64,000 nt of DNA from Synergistaceae bacterium (GCA_018436725.1 JAHDKT010000031.1:1-64000), one strand, 5' to 3'; positions 16,277 to 25,634 are shown, numbered from the stretch's first letter. The notes: generated by a model from the letters alone, not told the origin. A program made the numbers and translations.

Positions 16277-17452
16277 CTATCTCCCCCGCAGCAGCGCGAG
16301 CACTTCGACGCCGGCGGTGCGCGGGAAGAAGTCGTACGGAACGAGCCGCTCCACGATGTACGCATTCTCCAGTATCGCCAGGTCGCGCGCCAGCGTGCCC
16401 GGGCTGCACGAGAGGTAGGCGGCTCCCCGGAGCTTGTGCGAGGCGAGCATCTCTGTTACTTCAGGTTCCAGTCCCGTGCGGGGCGGGTTGACGTACGCCA
16501 TTCGGCGTTCGGGCGGGGCGGAGCGCAGAAAGTCCGAGATCATCGGGACGCGGTCGGCGCAGCTCCCGCGGAGCACGGTGGCGCCGGGCGCGTTGCGGAG
16601 CGCGCACTCCGCGGCCTCGCCGCTCCCCTCCACGCCGAGCGCGTCCGCGCCGCGTTTCCGCCAGAGGCGCAGACTTGCGCCGATACCGCAGTAGAGGTCG
16701 GCTACTACGTCGCCCGCCCCCGGAACGAGGAAGCGGCGTGCTTCTTCGAGCGAGGCGTCGTGCAGTTCGGGCAGAAGCTGCGAGAAGGACGACGGTCCGT
16801 AGCGCTGCCCCCGCGAGTCGGCGGAGCGGGGCGCGCCCCATGCGAGCCGCCACCCCCGCTTGCCGAAGAGGCGGACACCCGCCGCAGGATTCGCGTGGAA
16901 CCAGAGTCCATCGATTCCGACGGCCGCGAGCGCGTCGGCGGGGGAGGGGCTGCCGACTCGCGACACATGGAGCCAGTCTTCCGAAGGCTCCGACTTCGTC
17001 TTGAAGACGAGCGTCGCCTGCGCGCCGGAGACGGAGAGAAATCGCAGCGGGAAGCTCCCCTCCGGTTCATCGGGCGGGAGGGCGGACGCCAGCAGGCGCA
17101 GCGTTTTCCGGATTCGCTCGGTATGCACCGGGCAGTCGGTGAGCGGGACGAATGGGCGGGGGCGGACGAAGCGCAGCCGACCGCGAACATCGGTCCGGAC
17201 GCCCTCCATGCCGAAGCGCCACCCGTCCTCGGCCGTCCAGAGCGCCTTCAGAGCGGCTCGGTCGCGGTACCCCAGGCGCCGCTCCTCCGGGGGCGACACG
17301 ACATCCTCGACGCGGTCCTCCCAGCGGGAGAGAGCGCGGACCGCGCGGGCCTTCTTCCCGGCGAGCGACTCTTCTACCGAGCGCGGCCGTTCGCACGCGC
17401 CGCAGGCGGCGGCGCACCCCGGAGGGAGCGCGATGTTCTCTTCATTGTGCAC
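16277..17452 (-). CDS. RNA 5-methyluridine methyltransferase, RlmD/TrmA family
   Basis: This is an S-adenosylmethionine-dependent uracil-C5 methyltransferase acting on 23S rRNA or tRNA. At the N-terminus cysteines in CAAACGACE look like part of the family's iron-sulfur site. The C-terminal catalytic part has the SAM motif DLYCGIGASL (near residue 255), VNPPRTGLEPEV, the nucleophile cysteine in LSCSPGTLARDL and the family's ending FPRTAGVEVLALL. No N-terminal TRAM domain is seen. At 391 residues it is slightly shorter than RlmD. Codon use is extremely GC-rich. Which RNA position it modifies (U1939, U747 or tRNA U54) cannot be decided. Confidence 0.9.
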   Translation of the reverse strand: MHNEENIALPPGCAAACGACERPRSVEESLAGKKARAVRALSRWEDRVEDVVSPPEERRLGYRDRAALKALWTAEDGWRFGMEGVRTDVRGRLRFVRPRPFVPLTDCPVHTERIRKTLRLLASALPPDEPEGSFPLRFLSVSGAQATLVFKTKSEPSEDWLHVSRVGSPSPADALAAVGIDGLWFHANPAAGVRLFGKRGWRLAWGAPRSADSRGQRYGPSSFSQLLPELHDASLEEARRFLVPGAGDVVADLYCGIGASLRLWRKRGADALGVEGSGEAAECALRNAPGATVLRGSCADRVPMISDFLRSAPPERRMAYVNPPRTGLEPEVTEMLASHKLRGAAYLSCSPGTLARDLAILENAYIVERLVPYDFFPRTAGVEVLALLRGR

Positions 17453-17863
17453 GATTGGTCACCTCGTCTCCAGTGTACTCGTGCAAGCATACAGCAAGCC
17501 TTCCCGATGCGCCAGAACTCAGATCGACGGAGTTCATTTCCCCAGGCGGAGATGGAGCAACGGCCGGGATTTGTGATTTGAATTCATACATTTGACACAA
17601 GGCATTGCGCATGATATTTTATGCAAAAATGGGAAAAAGAATGCTCTTCGATCTCTCGATTTCGGAAACAAGAGGGGAGGATGTCCGCAGAAATAGAGGG
17701 TCTATCGTTCGGAAATGCACGAAGCGTTCGTAGTCCATGGATGAATCGGCACGTTCGGCAAGGGCTGCATTGCCGAATTCTTTGTTTCCAGTGCGGCATA
17801 TTTTAAAAGTACGGCGCTCTTGGTGGACCGCTTTTCTTTGATGGCAGGAAGGAGAGATTGACA
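17453..17863. other. Intergenic region and leader of the TAXI transporter operon
   Basis: This 411-base stretch holds the promoter at 17592-17620 and an apparent leader of about 235 bases before the TAXI binding-protein gene. A minus-strand frame covering about 17702-17830 has protein-like composition but no start, motif or end that supports a gene. No riboswitch class was recognised in the leader. Confidence 0.5.
17592..17620 (+). promoter_or_regulatory. Sigma-70-type promoter of the TAXI/DUF6282 operon
   Basis: A perfect -35 TTGACA (17592-17597) and -10 TATTTT (17615-17620) are separated by 17 bases. The spacer contains AGGCATTG-N2-CATG, which recurs at the same place in the minus-strand promoter at 26783-26811 of the other DUF6282 operon. 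The start codon of the first gene is about 240 bases downstream. Confidence 0.75.
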
Positions 17864-18829
17864 GTGAAGAAAACGTTTCTGAGTATTGTCCTGGTTCTTG
17901 CGATACTGGCTCTGCCCGCGTTCGGCGCTCAAAACTTCACTATCGGAACGACATCCATGGGAAGCACATGGCAGATCTACGGAACCGTCTTCGGCAACAT
18001 CATCGCGAAAACGCTCCCCGATACCACTGCGTCCATTCAGATCACGAACGGTCCGGCGCAGAACATTCAGCTGATAGAAGCCGGAGAGATGAAGATCGGT
18101 ATGGCGACCGACCCGGTCGCCTACGACGGATGGACCGGCGCGGGGTGGGCGAGAGGAAAGCAGCATCAGAAGGTGCGCGCTCTGTTCGCCATTCCCGCGT
18201 CGTACATTCAGGCGGTCGCTCTTGCCTCGAGAACCGATCTGAACAGCATTCGCGATATGGAAGGCAAGCGCGTGCTGCTTCAGGCGCCGGGCGCGTCGGT
18301 CGACGTGGTGCTCCGCGCTTCTTTCGAAGCTCTCGGGATCAAAACGGCCGAGAACGTCTACATCGGCCCGGTCCCGGCGATCGACATGCTGAAAGAGGGC
18401 AGGCTCGACGTCCATGCCGTCGCCTCGCCCGCATTTCCTTCGAACTACTATGTCGAGCTTCAGCTCACGACCGACATCAAGCTTCTGGGGATAGAAGACG
18501 AAGACTACAATAAAATCCTCGAGAAGTACCCCTATTTCAACAAGGCTGCCATTCCGGCGGGTTCGTACAAGAATCAGGAAAAGGACATACAGACCTTCAT
18601 CCTTTCCAATTTCTTCGTCGTCGACAAGGATCTGCCCGAGGATATGGTGTACCGGCTCGTCAAGGCTGTCTTCGAAAACAGAGAGGAGTTCGTCAAGGCG
18701 GATACTTTCGGCAGCGCGGTCACTCCCGAAAACGCTCTCCGCGTCGCCATTCCCCTCCACCCGGGCGCGATCCGCTACTATCAGGAAATCGGCCTTACCG
18801 TTCCCGAGCGCTTGATTCCCAAGCAGTAG
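17864..18829 (+). CDS. TAXI-family TRAP transporter solute-binding protein
   Basis: This is an exported substrate-binding protein of the TRAP-associated extracytoplasmic immunogenic (TAXI) family, 321 residues. A GTG at 17864 is preferred as start because AGGAG lies nine bases upstream; a TTG two codons earlier is too close. The signal peptide ends near AFG-AQ. The mature start NFTIGTTSMGSTWQIYGTVFG is the TAXI signature, and the later GEMKIGMATDPVAYDGW and GKRVLLQAPGASVDVVLRA blocks are typical. TAXI proteins often bind glutamate-like or other dicarboxylates, but the ligand here is unknown. It is first in an operon with a fused permease and a DUF6282 protein. Confidence 0.93.
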   Translation: MKKTFLSIVLVLAILALPAFGAQNFTIGTTSMGSTWQIYGTVFGNIIAKTLPDTTASIQITNGPAQNIQLIEAGEMKIGMATDPVAYDGWTGAGWARGKQHQKVRALFAIPASYIQAVALASRTDLNSIRDMEGKRVLLQAPGASVDVVLRASFEALGIKTAENVYIGPVPAIDMLKEGRLDVHAVASPAFPSNYYVELQLTTDIKLLGIEDEDYNKILEKYPYFNKAAIPAGSYKNQEKDIQTFILSNFFVVDKDLPEDMVYRLVKAVFENREEFVKADTFGSAVTPENALRVAIPLHPGAIRYYQEIGLTVPERLIPKQ

Positions 18830-18840
18830 ACAATAGTGCA

Positions 18841-18868
18841 TTCCGGAGGGAGGACTCTCCCTCCGGAA
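18841..18868 (+). terminator. Intercistronic hairpin between TAXI binding protein and permease
   Basis: TTCCGGAGGGAG (18841-18852) and CTCCCTCCGGAA (18857-18868) form a perfect 12-bp stem with the tetraloop GACT, 11 bases after the binding-protein stop. No U-tract follows. It probably protects the upstream message or attenuates read-through. Confidence 0.65.
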
Positions 18869-18892
18869 TACGACGCGGCAGGAGGGAATAGC

Positions 18893-20833
18893 ATGCACTC
18901 TTCGGACCTTGACGAAGTCGGACAAATTCGCTCGTTCTCATCGAGCCTCTTTTTCAGCGCTTTTATCTACATCACCGCCATACTGTGCTGCGTCTATAAT
19001 TTTCTCGGCATTTTCGTCCTCGTTTTCAGACCCTGGGTACACCTCGCCACGAACCTGGGATTCATCGGCGTGATTGTTTTCACACGCTATAAGAGTCCTC
19101 TGGAACGGTTCAATGCGCGCTTCGCCTACGTCGTCGATTTTCTCCTCATCGTGCTGACGATACTTGTTTCATGGTACTACGCCCGTTTTTACGAAGATCT
19201 GCTCTACCGGGTGGCGGTCCCGGATTTCGAGGACATCGTCGTCAGCTCCATCACCATCCTCATCTGTTTGGAGCTTTCGCGGCGCACCATAGGAAAAGGG
19301 CTGTCCGTCATCGCAGCCGTTTTTCTCGCGTACGCCTTCTGGGGGCAGTATCTGCCGGGTATTTTCCACCATGAGGGTTTTTCGTTCAGAAGAATCGTCG
19401 TCTTCATGTACAACGAAAACGGTATCTTCGGCTCCGCGCTCGAGGCGGGGGCGACGTTCGTGCTGTTGTTCGTGGTGTTCGGGGAGTTTTTGAACAAGTT
19501 CGGGTGCGGAGAGGTGTTCATCGACCTCGCAACCGGAATCGCAGGGAAATATCGCGGCGGCCCCGCGAAGATAGCGGTGCTTTCGAGCGCTCTTTTCGGA
19601 ACCATCGCCGGAAGCTCGATAGCGAACGTCGCGGCGACGGGGACGTTCACGATCCCTCTGATGAAGAGAACGGGGTACAGGGCCGAGTTCGCCGGGGCCG
19701 TCGAGGCGGCGGCGTCCACAGGCGGACAGATAATGCCTCCGATCATGGGAGCGACGGCGTTCGTCATGGCGGAGATAGTGGGGGTGCCCTATTCGACCGT
19801 TGCGCTTGCGGCCATGCTGCCGGCCATTCTCTTTTTCTTCTCGGTGCTCGTGATGGTGCACTGCGAGGCGGTGAAATCGTCGCTGAAAGGACTGCCCCGG
19901 GAGGCTCTTCCTTCGGTGAAGAAGCTTCTAAAAGAAAAATGGGCGTACCTGCTGCCCGTCGTCACCGTGTTTTCGTCGTTGCTGATTTTCAACGTCAGCA
20001 CGGCCCGCGCCGCGCTGTACGGAATCATGACCGCGATTTGCGTGCCCGTTCTCGCCAGAAACAGGGATGTGCGATTCCGCCACTTCTTCGACGCGCTGGC
20101 CGACGGGGCGCTCTCCGTCATGGGAATCCTCGCGTCCTGCGCCGTCGCCGGCATCGTGATCGGGGTGCTCGCCATGACGGGGCTGGGCTCCAAGCTGGGG
20201 AACTTTCTGATTCAGGTCTCCGGCGGGAATCTCTTTCTTATTCTGATTGCGGGGATGCTGCTCAGCATCGTCCTCGGCATGGGGCTCCCTTCCACTCCGT
20301 CGTACATCGTCGCCGTCTCGGTGGTCGGTCCGGCGCTGGGCATGGCGAAGATGCCGATGCTGACCGCGCATCTCTTCATCTTCTACTACGCCGTGCTCTC
20401 CGTGGTGACGCCCCCCATTGCACTGGCCTCGTACACCGCGGCGGGAATAGCCAGGGCGAATGTAACCAAAGTGGGCATCGAAGGGGTCAAGCTCGCCTCA
20501 GCGGCATTCATCGTGCCGTTCATGTTCGCGTACAGCCCGGCCTTGATGCTTCAAGGCACATGGGGGGAAATTATCGCGGGGGTGTTCTCTTCCGTTATCG
20601 GCATCTGTATCCTCGCCACGTCGATCCAGGGGTATTTTTTCGGTTCCTTGAACATCGTCCAGCGGTTCGTTTTCTTCGTCGGAGCGATGCTCAGCCTGTA
20701 CAGCGGCATTGTGACGGATATCGCGGGGATCGGACTTTTCGCCGTCTGCATCTTTTTTTCCCCTGTGCAACGGCGTGACATCGCTTTGTGGGCCTCCTCT
20801 CTCGCGCAAAGAAGACGGGAAAGCCTCTCTTGA
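18893..20833 (+). CDS. TRAP transporter fused permease (DctQM-type, TAXI system)
   Basis: This is the membrane unit of the TAXI-TRAP importer, driven by the sodium or proton gradient. The 646-residue length matches fused proteins that join the small four-helix (DctQ-like) and large (DctM-like) subunits. The start ATG at 18893 follows GGAGGGAA. Blocks of the TRAP 4TM/12TM family are clear: AGSSIANVAATGTFTIPLMKR (near residue 240), EAAASTGGQIMPPIMGATAF and the second-half repeat GMGLPSTPSYIVA. Its partner binding protein is immediately upstream and the DUF6282 gene follows 89 bases later. Confidence 0.95.
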   Translation: MHSSDLDEVGQIRSFSSSLFFSAFIYITAILCCVYNFLGIFVLVFRPWVHLATNLGFIGVIVFTRYKSPLERFNARFAYVVDFLLIVLTILVSWYYARFYEDLLYRVAVPDFEDIVVSSITILICLELSRRTIGKGLSVIAAVFLAYAFWGQYLPGIFHHEGFSFRRIVVFMYNENGIFGSALEAGATFVLLFVVFGEFLNKFGCGEVFIDLATGIAGKYRGGPAKIAVLSSALFGTIAGSSIANVAATGTFTIPLMKRTGYRAEFAGAVEAAASTGGQIMPPIMGATAFVMAEIVGVPYSTVALAAMLPAILFFFSVLVMVHCEAVKSSLKGLPREALPSVKKLLKEKWAYLLPVVTVFSSLLIFNVSTARAALYGIMTAICVPVLARNRDVRFRHFFDALADGALSVMGILASCAVAGIVIGVLAMTGLGSKLGNFLIQVSGGNLFLILIAGMLLSIVLGMGLPSTPSYIVAVSVVGPALGMAKMPMLTAHLFIFYYAVLSVVTPPIALASYTAAGIARANVTKVGIEGVKLASAAFIVPFMFAYSPALMLQGTWGEIIAGVFSSVIGICILATSIQGYFFGSLNIVQRFVFFVGAMLSLYSGIVTDIAGIGLFAVCIFFSPVQRRDIALWASSLAQRRRESLS

Positions 20834-20839
20834 ACGGCT

Positions 20840-20868
20840 GGAGAGGCCGTTGCGTGTACGGCCTCTCC
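20840..20868 (+). terminator. Hairpin between TRAP permease and DUF6282 genes
   Basis: The arms GGAGAGGCCGT (20840-20850) and ACGGCCTCTCC (20858-20868) form an 11-bp stem with a 7-nt loop, ending in TT. It lies in the 89-base gap before the DUF6282 start and could reduce transcription into that gene. Confidence 0.5.
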
Positions 20869-20922
20869 TTGGTTGATCGCGGGAAAAGGCGGCGATATGG
20901 TATTCCGACCGGAGGGGAAACG

Positions 20923-21933
20923 ATGATGGAGAACGAATGGCGTACAGCCCGTTCGAGAAAAAAGAGCGAGGAGTTCCTCGTGGGGGCTCTGGACCTCCAC
21001 GTTCATCCGGGTCCGCATCTTTCGAGCAGTCCGAGGAGCACCGACCCGATCCGGAACGCACTGGAGGCGAAGGCCGCCGGTATGCGGGGGTTCGCCATCA
21101 TGGACGTGTTCAACATGTCCGTGGGCACGGCGTGGATGGTGCGGCAGGTTGTGGGCGGTATCGAGGTGTTCGGAGGCATCAGTCTGAACACCGTGTGCGG
21201 AGGGATGAATCCGCGGGCCGTGAAGACGGCCGTCCACTACGGGTCGGGCGCGCGCTACGTCACTTTCGGGACGCATTCCACCTACTTTCAGGCGTACAAC
21301 GAGGGGCGGTACGACGACGACGGCACGTGGATCACCCTGAGAGAAAAATATCCGAAGTTCGTGAGGGAAGAGCTGAGCCGCTGCATCCGCATTCCGGACG
21401 AAGAGCCCTCTCCGGAACTCGAGGAGATTTTGGAGATTATCGCGGCGAATCCGCAAATCTATCTCGAAACCGGGCATGTCTCGAACCGTGAGGCGTTCCG
21501 TCTGCTTGAACTTGCACAACGGCACGGCATAAAGAAGCTCCTTGTGTCGAACGCTGTTGTGGTCAATATGAGCGACGCCGAAATTCAGAGGGCGATAGAC
21601 GAGGGAGCGATGATCGAAAGACTGCTCGCCGGCGCGACGCACTCGACGTCCATACCCAAGACGCACTACTACGTCGAACCGGAGTGCCGCGCGATGGGCA
21701 GGGGAGGGCGCGCCGTATCGTACGCCGGAGTGGCCGGAATCGCTCGGCAGATACGGACGTTCGGCGCCGACAACTTCGTCATAGGGACGGATTTCGGAGT
21801 GTACACCCTCCCCACCCCTGTCGAGGGGCTCAGGGAGTTCATCGCGTGCCTGATGGATCTCGGTCTTTCGGACGAGGAGATTCGGAAAGTGAGCAACGTG
21901 AATCCGGGAAGGCTTGTCGATCTGAACGACTGA
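20923..21933 (+). CDS. DUF6282 amidohydrolase-like protein (copy 1)
   Basis: This 336-residue cytoplasmic protein has an amidohydrolase/PHP-like set of metal ligands: DLHVHPGPH near residue 28, THSTYF, ETGHVSN, THSTS, and a late aspartate in IGTDFGVYTLPTP. I recognise it as the DUF6282 family, for which no reaction is established to my knowledge. GGAGGGG lies a few bases before the ATG at 20923. A close paralogue (25701-26714, minus) shares long nearly identical stretches, especially the last 50 residues. Each copy is tied to a different tripartite carboxylate transporter, so a hydrolase acting on the imported solute is likely. Confidence 0.85.
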   Translation: MMENEWRTARSRKKSEEFLVGALDLHVHPGPHLSSSPRSTDPIRNALEAKAAGMRGFAIMDVFNMSVGTAWMVRQVVGGIEVFGGISLNTVCGGMNPRAVKTAVHYGSGARYVTFGTHSTYFQAYNEGRYDDDGTWITLREKYPKFVREELSRCIRIPDEEPSPELEEILEIIAANPQIYLETGHVSNREAFRLLELAQRHGIKKLLVSNAVVVNMSDAEIQRAIDEGAMIERLLAGATHSTSIPKTHYYVEPECRAMGRGGRAVSYAGVAGIARQIRTFGADNFVIGTDFGVYTLPTPVEGLREFIACLMDLGLSDEEIRKVSNVNPGRLVDLND

Positions 21934-21952
21934 TACCCTGTTCCGACGGGCC

Positions 21953-21990
21953 GACACGCGTCCGCATGCGTCACGATGCGGACGCGTGTC
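21953..21990. terminator. Bidirectional terminator hairpin between convergent transport operons
   Basis: GACACGCGTCCGCAT (21953-21967) and ATGCGGACGCGTGTC (21976-21990) form a perfect 15-bp stem with an 8-nt loop. It is between the ends of the plus-strand TAXI operon and the minus-strand Tct operon. Confidence 0.7.
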
Positions 21991-22008
21991 GTGCAACGGC
22001 GCCGCCGG

Positions 22009-22482
22009 CTACGCCAGCCGCTCGATCCGGAGCTTTTTCCTTCCTTCGCCCTGGCAGCGCGCGCAGACCTGCGCAAAGGGCGCGAGATCTTCCTCTATGC
22101 GGGCGAAGAGCGAACTCGGTTTCCAGCCCATGGGCAGCAGCAGCCGGCTGTCCCGTCCGTAGAACACACCGAAGTCATACACGATGTTCGGATTGCCCTG
22201 CCACTGGTACGGAGCGTAGGCGTTCCAGACGATGTCCCCCGGGAGAGGGATCGTGATCTGATTCTCCGGGGGTAGATGGAGCCCCTCGTCTTTCGGGAAG
22301 GCGCCGCCGGGAAACGGGAAGGAGATTTCGCGCCCGGTCCACATCGCGTGAATGCACAGCCCTTCAACGGGCGTTTCGAGGGCGTTCCAGAGGCAGTTGC
22401 ACGTCGCGGGCGCCTTGTCCTCAAGAAGAACGGCGACCGCCGACACATTTTCATCCGGAAAAGAGACCTTCAGTTTTTTCAT
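22009..22482 (-). CDS. DUF3830 family protein
   Basis: This is a 157-residue cytoplasmic protein of the DUF3830 family, which is predicted to adopt a cyclophilin-like beta-barrel. Family blocks are SAVAVLLEDKAPATCNCLWNAL, HAMWTGREISF and PGDIVWNAYAPYQ. The start is the ATG at 22480-22482, with AGGAGG ten bases upstream; a TTG three codons earlier overlaps less well. The C-terminus has an unusual C-x2-C pair (CARC) followed by a basic tail. It is the last gene of the Tct operon. A role in handling the transported carboxylate is only a guess from context. Confidence 0.85.
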   Translation of the reverse strand: MKKLKVSFPDENVSAVAVLLEDKAPATCNCLWNALETPVEGLCIHAMWTGREISFPFPGGAFPKDEGLHLPPENQITIPLPGDIVWNAYAPYQWQGNPNIVYDFGVFYGRDSRLLLPMGWKPSSLFARIEEDLAPFAQVCARCQGEGRKKLRIERLA

Positions 22483-22518
22483 ATCGTTCAAACCTCCTGT
22501 TCGTTATTTCGGTGCACA

Positions 22519-23016
22519 TCAAAAAAGAAGAGGCGTCGGCAGCACGATGCGGACGAAATAGGTAAAAAGCGCCCAAATGAAGATGGAGATTCCGAATGCC
22601 GGGAGGATCGCATATCTGAAAAAATCGGTTCTCCCCCGCAACTGAAAGAGGAACATGGCGAGAAGATAGAGGAAGACGCCGACGCCCAGCCCCAGATGGA
22701 GCACCGCGAAAAAGAGGAGTACGGCGAGAGCGAGAAAGAAGAGGACCAGCCGCATGTCGAGATCTCCGAACTTCTTCTTTTCTTCCTTTTTCCCCGCGCT
22801 TCGGAAGACGACGAGCCCGGAGACGAACATGACGGCCAGCGAAAGCTGGGGGAAAAGGCGGGCGCCGATTCCGGCGCCGCTGCTCCATCTTCCCGTAAGG
22901 GTGAAGGAGAAGAAGAACAGCGAGGCAAGCATGAACAGCAGACCGGGCAGTCTGTCCGATCGAAGGTTGAAGCGGCGGCGCGCCTCCGTTGGAGTAGCAT
23001 CGTTCGTAGTGTGCAT
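22519..23016 (-). CDS. tctB: Tripartite tricarboxylate transporter small permease, TctB type
   Basis: This 165-residue inner-membrane protein has four hydrophobic helices, the normal TctB layout: about 25-43, 55-72, 90-125 (a split pair) and 140-160. The start ATG at 23014-23016 lies five bases after the TctA stop, with GAGGAGGACTG upstream. Sequence conservation in TctB is low, so the call rests on size, topology and its place between TctA and DUF3830. It partners TctA in the membrane. Confidence 0.88.
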   Translation of the reverse strand: MHTTNDATPTEARRRFNLRSDRLPGLLFMLASLFFFSFTLTGRWSSGAGIGARLFPQLSLAVMFVSGLVVFRSAGKKEEKKKFGDLDMRLVLFFLALAVLLFFAVLHLGLGVGVFLYLLAMFLFQLRGRTDFFRYAILPAFGISIFIWALFTYFVRIVLPTPLLF

Positions 23017-23021
23017 GGCGT

Positions 23022-24551
23022 TCAGTCCTCCTCGACGATCTTTTTCTTCAGGGCGGAAAAATGAAGAAGCGCGAGCGAGAGGATGCACAGGCCGTAAAAG
23101 GCGAGTGCGATCGGGCTTTTCAGCAGGAAGGACCACTCTCCGCGCCCCATCAGAAGGGCCTGTCGAAGCGCCTTTTCTGCTCCGGGGCCGACGATGAAGC
23201 CAAGAACGAACGGCCCGAGGGGAAAATCGTGTTTCCGCAGAAAAATGCCCAGAAGTCCGGCGGCGAGCAGAATCCAGACGTCGAACAGCGAATTCCGGGA
23301 GGCGTACGTTCCCAGCAGGGCCAGTGCGAAGACCGTGGGAACAAGGTAGCACGCCCTGATGCGGGAAAGCTTCGCGTAGATGGGGATAAGGCCGCGGGAG
23401 AGGAACAGGTTGATGAACGTCGCATAGATGATGATGACGAAAAGAGTGTAGATGATCACCTTGTTCTCCTCGATCATCATCGGCCCCGGATTGATGCCCT
23501 GCATGACGAGCGCGGCGCCGAAGAGCGCGGCGGTGGCGCTGCCGGGTATGCCGAAGGCGAACAAGGGGATAAGGGACGCCCCGGCCGTCGCGCTGTTTCC
23601 GGCTTCGGGAGCGGCGACTCCTTCGAGCGACCCCTTGCCGAACTCCTCCTGCAGTTTGGAGAGTTTCCGGGCAAGGCCGTAGCTCATGAACGCGGCGAGA
23701 GAGGACCCGGCGCCCGGCAGGGCCCCGATGAACGTCCCCATTCCGGAGCCGACGAGCGTCGCCTTGAACGTGGACCGGTATATCTTCCAACTCATTCTGT
23801 CCTTCGCCGGGTCGTACCCGACGAGTTCCCGCGCCTGCTCCTCCATTGCCGCCATTTTCTCCCCGGAGAGCCTGGCGCACTCTTTCCCGAACTGGACGAG
23901 CAGCTCGGAGACGGCGAATACGCCGACAAGAAGCGGAATGAGCGGAATACCTCCTCTGAGGCTGGAAATTCCGAACGTCAGCCGTACCGAGCCCATCATC
24001 GGGTCCATCCCTATCGTCCCGATGAACAGGCCGACCGCGGCGGCGGCGATTCCTTTTTTCATCTCTCCGACCACGAGAAGCGAAATCATCATCAGGGCGA
24101 AGACATAGAGCGCGAAAAATTCGACGGGGCCGAAGTGCAGCGCCGCTTTCGCCATCGGTACGGCGATGAAGACAAGGATCAGCGTGCTCAGAAGGTCGCC
24201 CGTTACGGATGAGTACAACGCGGTGAGCATCGCCTGCTTCGGGCGGCCTTGCAACTTCGCCGGGTACCCGTCCTCGACCGTCGCGACGGCTGCGGGAGTG
24301 CCCGGCACGCCGAAGGAGATCGCCGAGATCGAACCGCCGAACATGCTCCCCTTGTAAATGCCCATAAGCATCCCCAGGGCGGCTGCGGGAGCGACGCGGT
24401 AGATCAGCGGCAACAGCAGCGCGATCGCCATGTCTCCGCTCAGGCCGGGGATCGCCCCCACGGTGACGCCCAAAAAGACGCCGACGGTCGTATACAGGAT
24501 CACCGAGGGGGCGAACGCCCCTTCGAATACCTGGAGAAACAGTTCACTCAT
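23022..24551 (-). CDS. tctA: Tripartite tricarboxylate transporter large permease, TctA type
   Basis: This 509-residue polytopic permease moves a carboxylate across the inner membrane using an ion gradient. Diagnostic TctA blocks are VGAIPGLSGDMAIALLLP (residues about 30-50), FGGSISAISFGVPGTPAAVATVEDGY, and the second-half repeat GALPGAGSSLAAFMSYGLARK with APEAGNSATAGASLIPLFAFGIPGSATAAL. The start follows AAGGAGG. It is separated from the binding-protein gene by the hairpin at 24602-24650. Confidence 0.96.
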   Translation of the reverse strand: MSELFLQVFEGAFAPSVILYTTVGVFLGVTVGAIPGLSGDMAIALLLPLIYRVAPAAALGMLMGIYKGSMFGGSISAISFGVPGTPAAVATVEDGYPAKLQGRPKQAMLTALYSSVTGDLLSTLILVFIAVPMAKAALHFGPVEFFALYVFALMMISLLVVGEMKKGIAAAAVGLFIGTIGMDPMMGSVRLTFGISSLRGGIPLIPLLVGVFAVSELLVQFGKECARLSGEKMAAMEEQARELVGYDPAKDRMSWKIYRSTFKATLVGSGMGTFIGALPGAGSSLAAFMSYGLARKLSKLQEEFGKGSLEGVAAPEAGNSATAGASLIPLFAFGIPGSATAALFGAALVMQGINPGPMMIEENKVIIYTLFVIIIYATFINLFLSRGLIPIYAKLSRIRACYLVPTVFALALLGTYASRNSLFDVWILLAAGLLGIFLRKHDFPLGPFVLGFIVGPGAEKALRQALLMGRGEWSFLLKSPIALAFYGLCILSLALLHFSALKKKIVEED

Positions 24552-24601
24552 AGCTTCGTCCTCCTTGCAAGGCGTCGTGTGCTTCCGACGAAGGCTTCTT
24601 G

Positions 24602-24650
24602 AAAACCGGCGGGAATCCCCGCGATGTTTTCGGGGCTTCCCGCCGGTTTT
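24602..24650 (-). terminator. Intercistronic hairpin between TctC and TctA genes
   Basis: AAAACCGGCGGGAA (24602-24615) and TTCCCGCCGGTTTT (24637-24650) pair perfectly, and an inner CCCCG/CGGGG extends the stem after a one-base mismatch. On minus it ends in GGTTTTC. It is directly downstream of the binding-protein stop, in the same place as in the other transport operons. Confidence 0.75.
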
Positions 24651-24665
24651 TACTCCGGTTGCCGG

Positions 24666-25634
24666 TTACTTCTTCTCGATGTCGGCCAGGATGGTCTTCA
24701 GGCTGGAAATGGTTCCTTCGTACAGCCCCTGCGTCTTGTCCCGTCCGTAGGGCGTCAGGAGGACGTTCGCCTTTCCTGCCATCTCGGCGGCGGCGGCCGA
24801 CTTCAGCGTTTCGATGAACTTCGCTTCCAGCGTCGCGAGCGCTTCCTCGGGTACCCCCTTCGGAGCGAAGACGGTGTACCACGCGGGAAGAACGACGTCA
24901 TAACCGAGTTCTTTCATCGTCGGAGTGTCGGGGAGCGTCGCGACCCGCTCGAGAGAGCAGACGGCGACCGGGCGGGTGGTTCCCGCGCCGACCGTGGCCG
25001 CGATCGTGCTGGGGACGGACGCGCCCATGTCCACCTTCTTTCCGAGCACGAACGCAAGCGCCTCGGAACCGCCGGTGGTGGGGACGTGCGTGTTCTTGAT
25101 GCCGGAGACCTTCTCGAAGAGGATGAGCGGCAGGTGCGGAACGCTCAGGTGTCTGCCGTGGGCTACCGTGAGAGATTCCGGTTTTTCGCGGGCGATTTTC
25201 ACCCAGTCCTCGACGGTTTTTATCGGAGACTCCGCGAGCACGAAGAACGTGGGCACGACCTCCGTGATCTGCACGAGAGGAACCCAGTCGGACAGATCGT
25301 AGCCGACCTCTTCGGTCAGCGCGGTGGTCACAAGCGGGCCGTAATCCGTGACGAGGAGCGTGTATCCGTCACGGGGCTGCTGCAGGACGAAATTGATTCC
25401 CTCCTGTCCTCCCGCTCCCGGCATGCACACGACATCGACGCGCTGTCCGAGAATCTCCTGAGCGGGCGTTGCAAGGATTCTCGATGAAATATCCACTCCG
25501 CCGCCCGCTCCGTAGGGGACGACCAATCTGATCGGTTTCGCCTTCGGAAAGTCCGTCGCTTCACCCACGGAACAGACCAGGAATACCATGAGGCACGCTA
25601 CAGCCAGCAGTACAAGCTTTCTTTTCTTCATCAT
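24666..25634 (-). CDS. tctC: Tripartite tricarboxylate transporter binding protein, TctC/Bug type
   Basis: This is an exported substrate-binding receptor of 322 residues. The start ATG at 25632-25634 follows AAAGGAGGG and gives a signal peptide ending near GEA-TD. The mature part begins FPKAKPIRLVVPYGAGGGVDISSR, the TctC/Bug signature, followed by the MPGAGGQEGINFVLQQPRDGYTLLV loop that binds carboxylate groups by main-chain contacts. The ligand is unknown. It sits between the DUF6282 gene (upstream) and TctA. Confidence 0.95.
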   Translation of the reverse strand: MMKKRKLVLLAVACLMVFLVCSVGEATDFPKAKPIRLVVPYGAGGGVDISSRILATPAQEILGQRVDVVCMPGAGGQEGINFVLQQPRDGYTLLVTDYGPLVTTALTEEVGYDLSDWVPLVQITEVVPTFFVLAESPIKTVEDWVKIAREKPESLTVAHGRHLSVPHLPLILFEKVSGIKNTHVPTTGGSEALAFVLGKKVDMGASVPSTIAATVGAGTTRPVAVCSLERVATLPDTPTMKELGYDVVLPAWYTVFAPKGVPEEALATLEAKFIETLKSAAAAEMAGKANVLLTPYGRDKTQGLYEGTISSLKTILADIEKK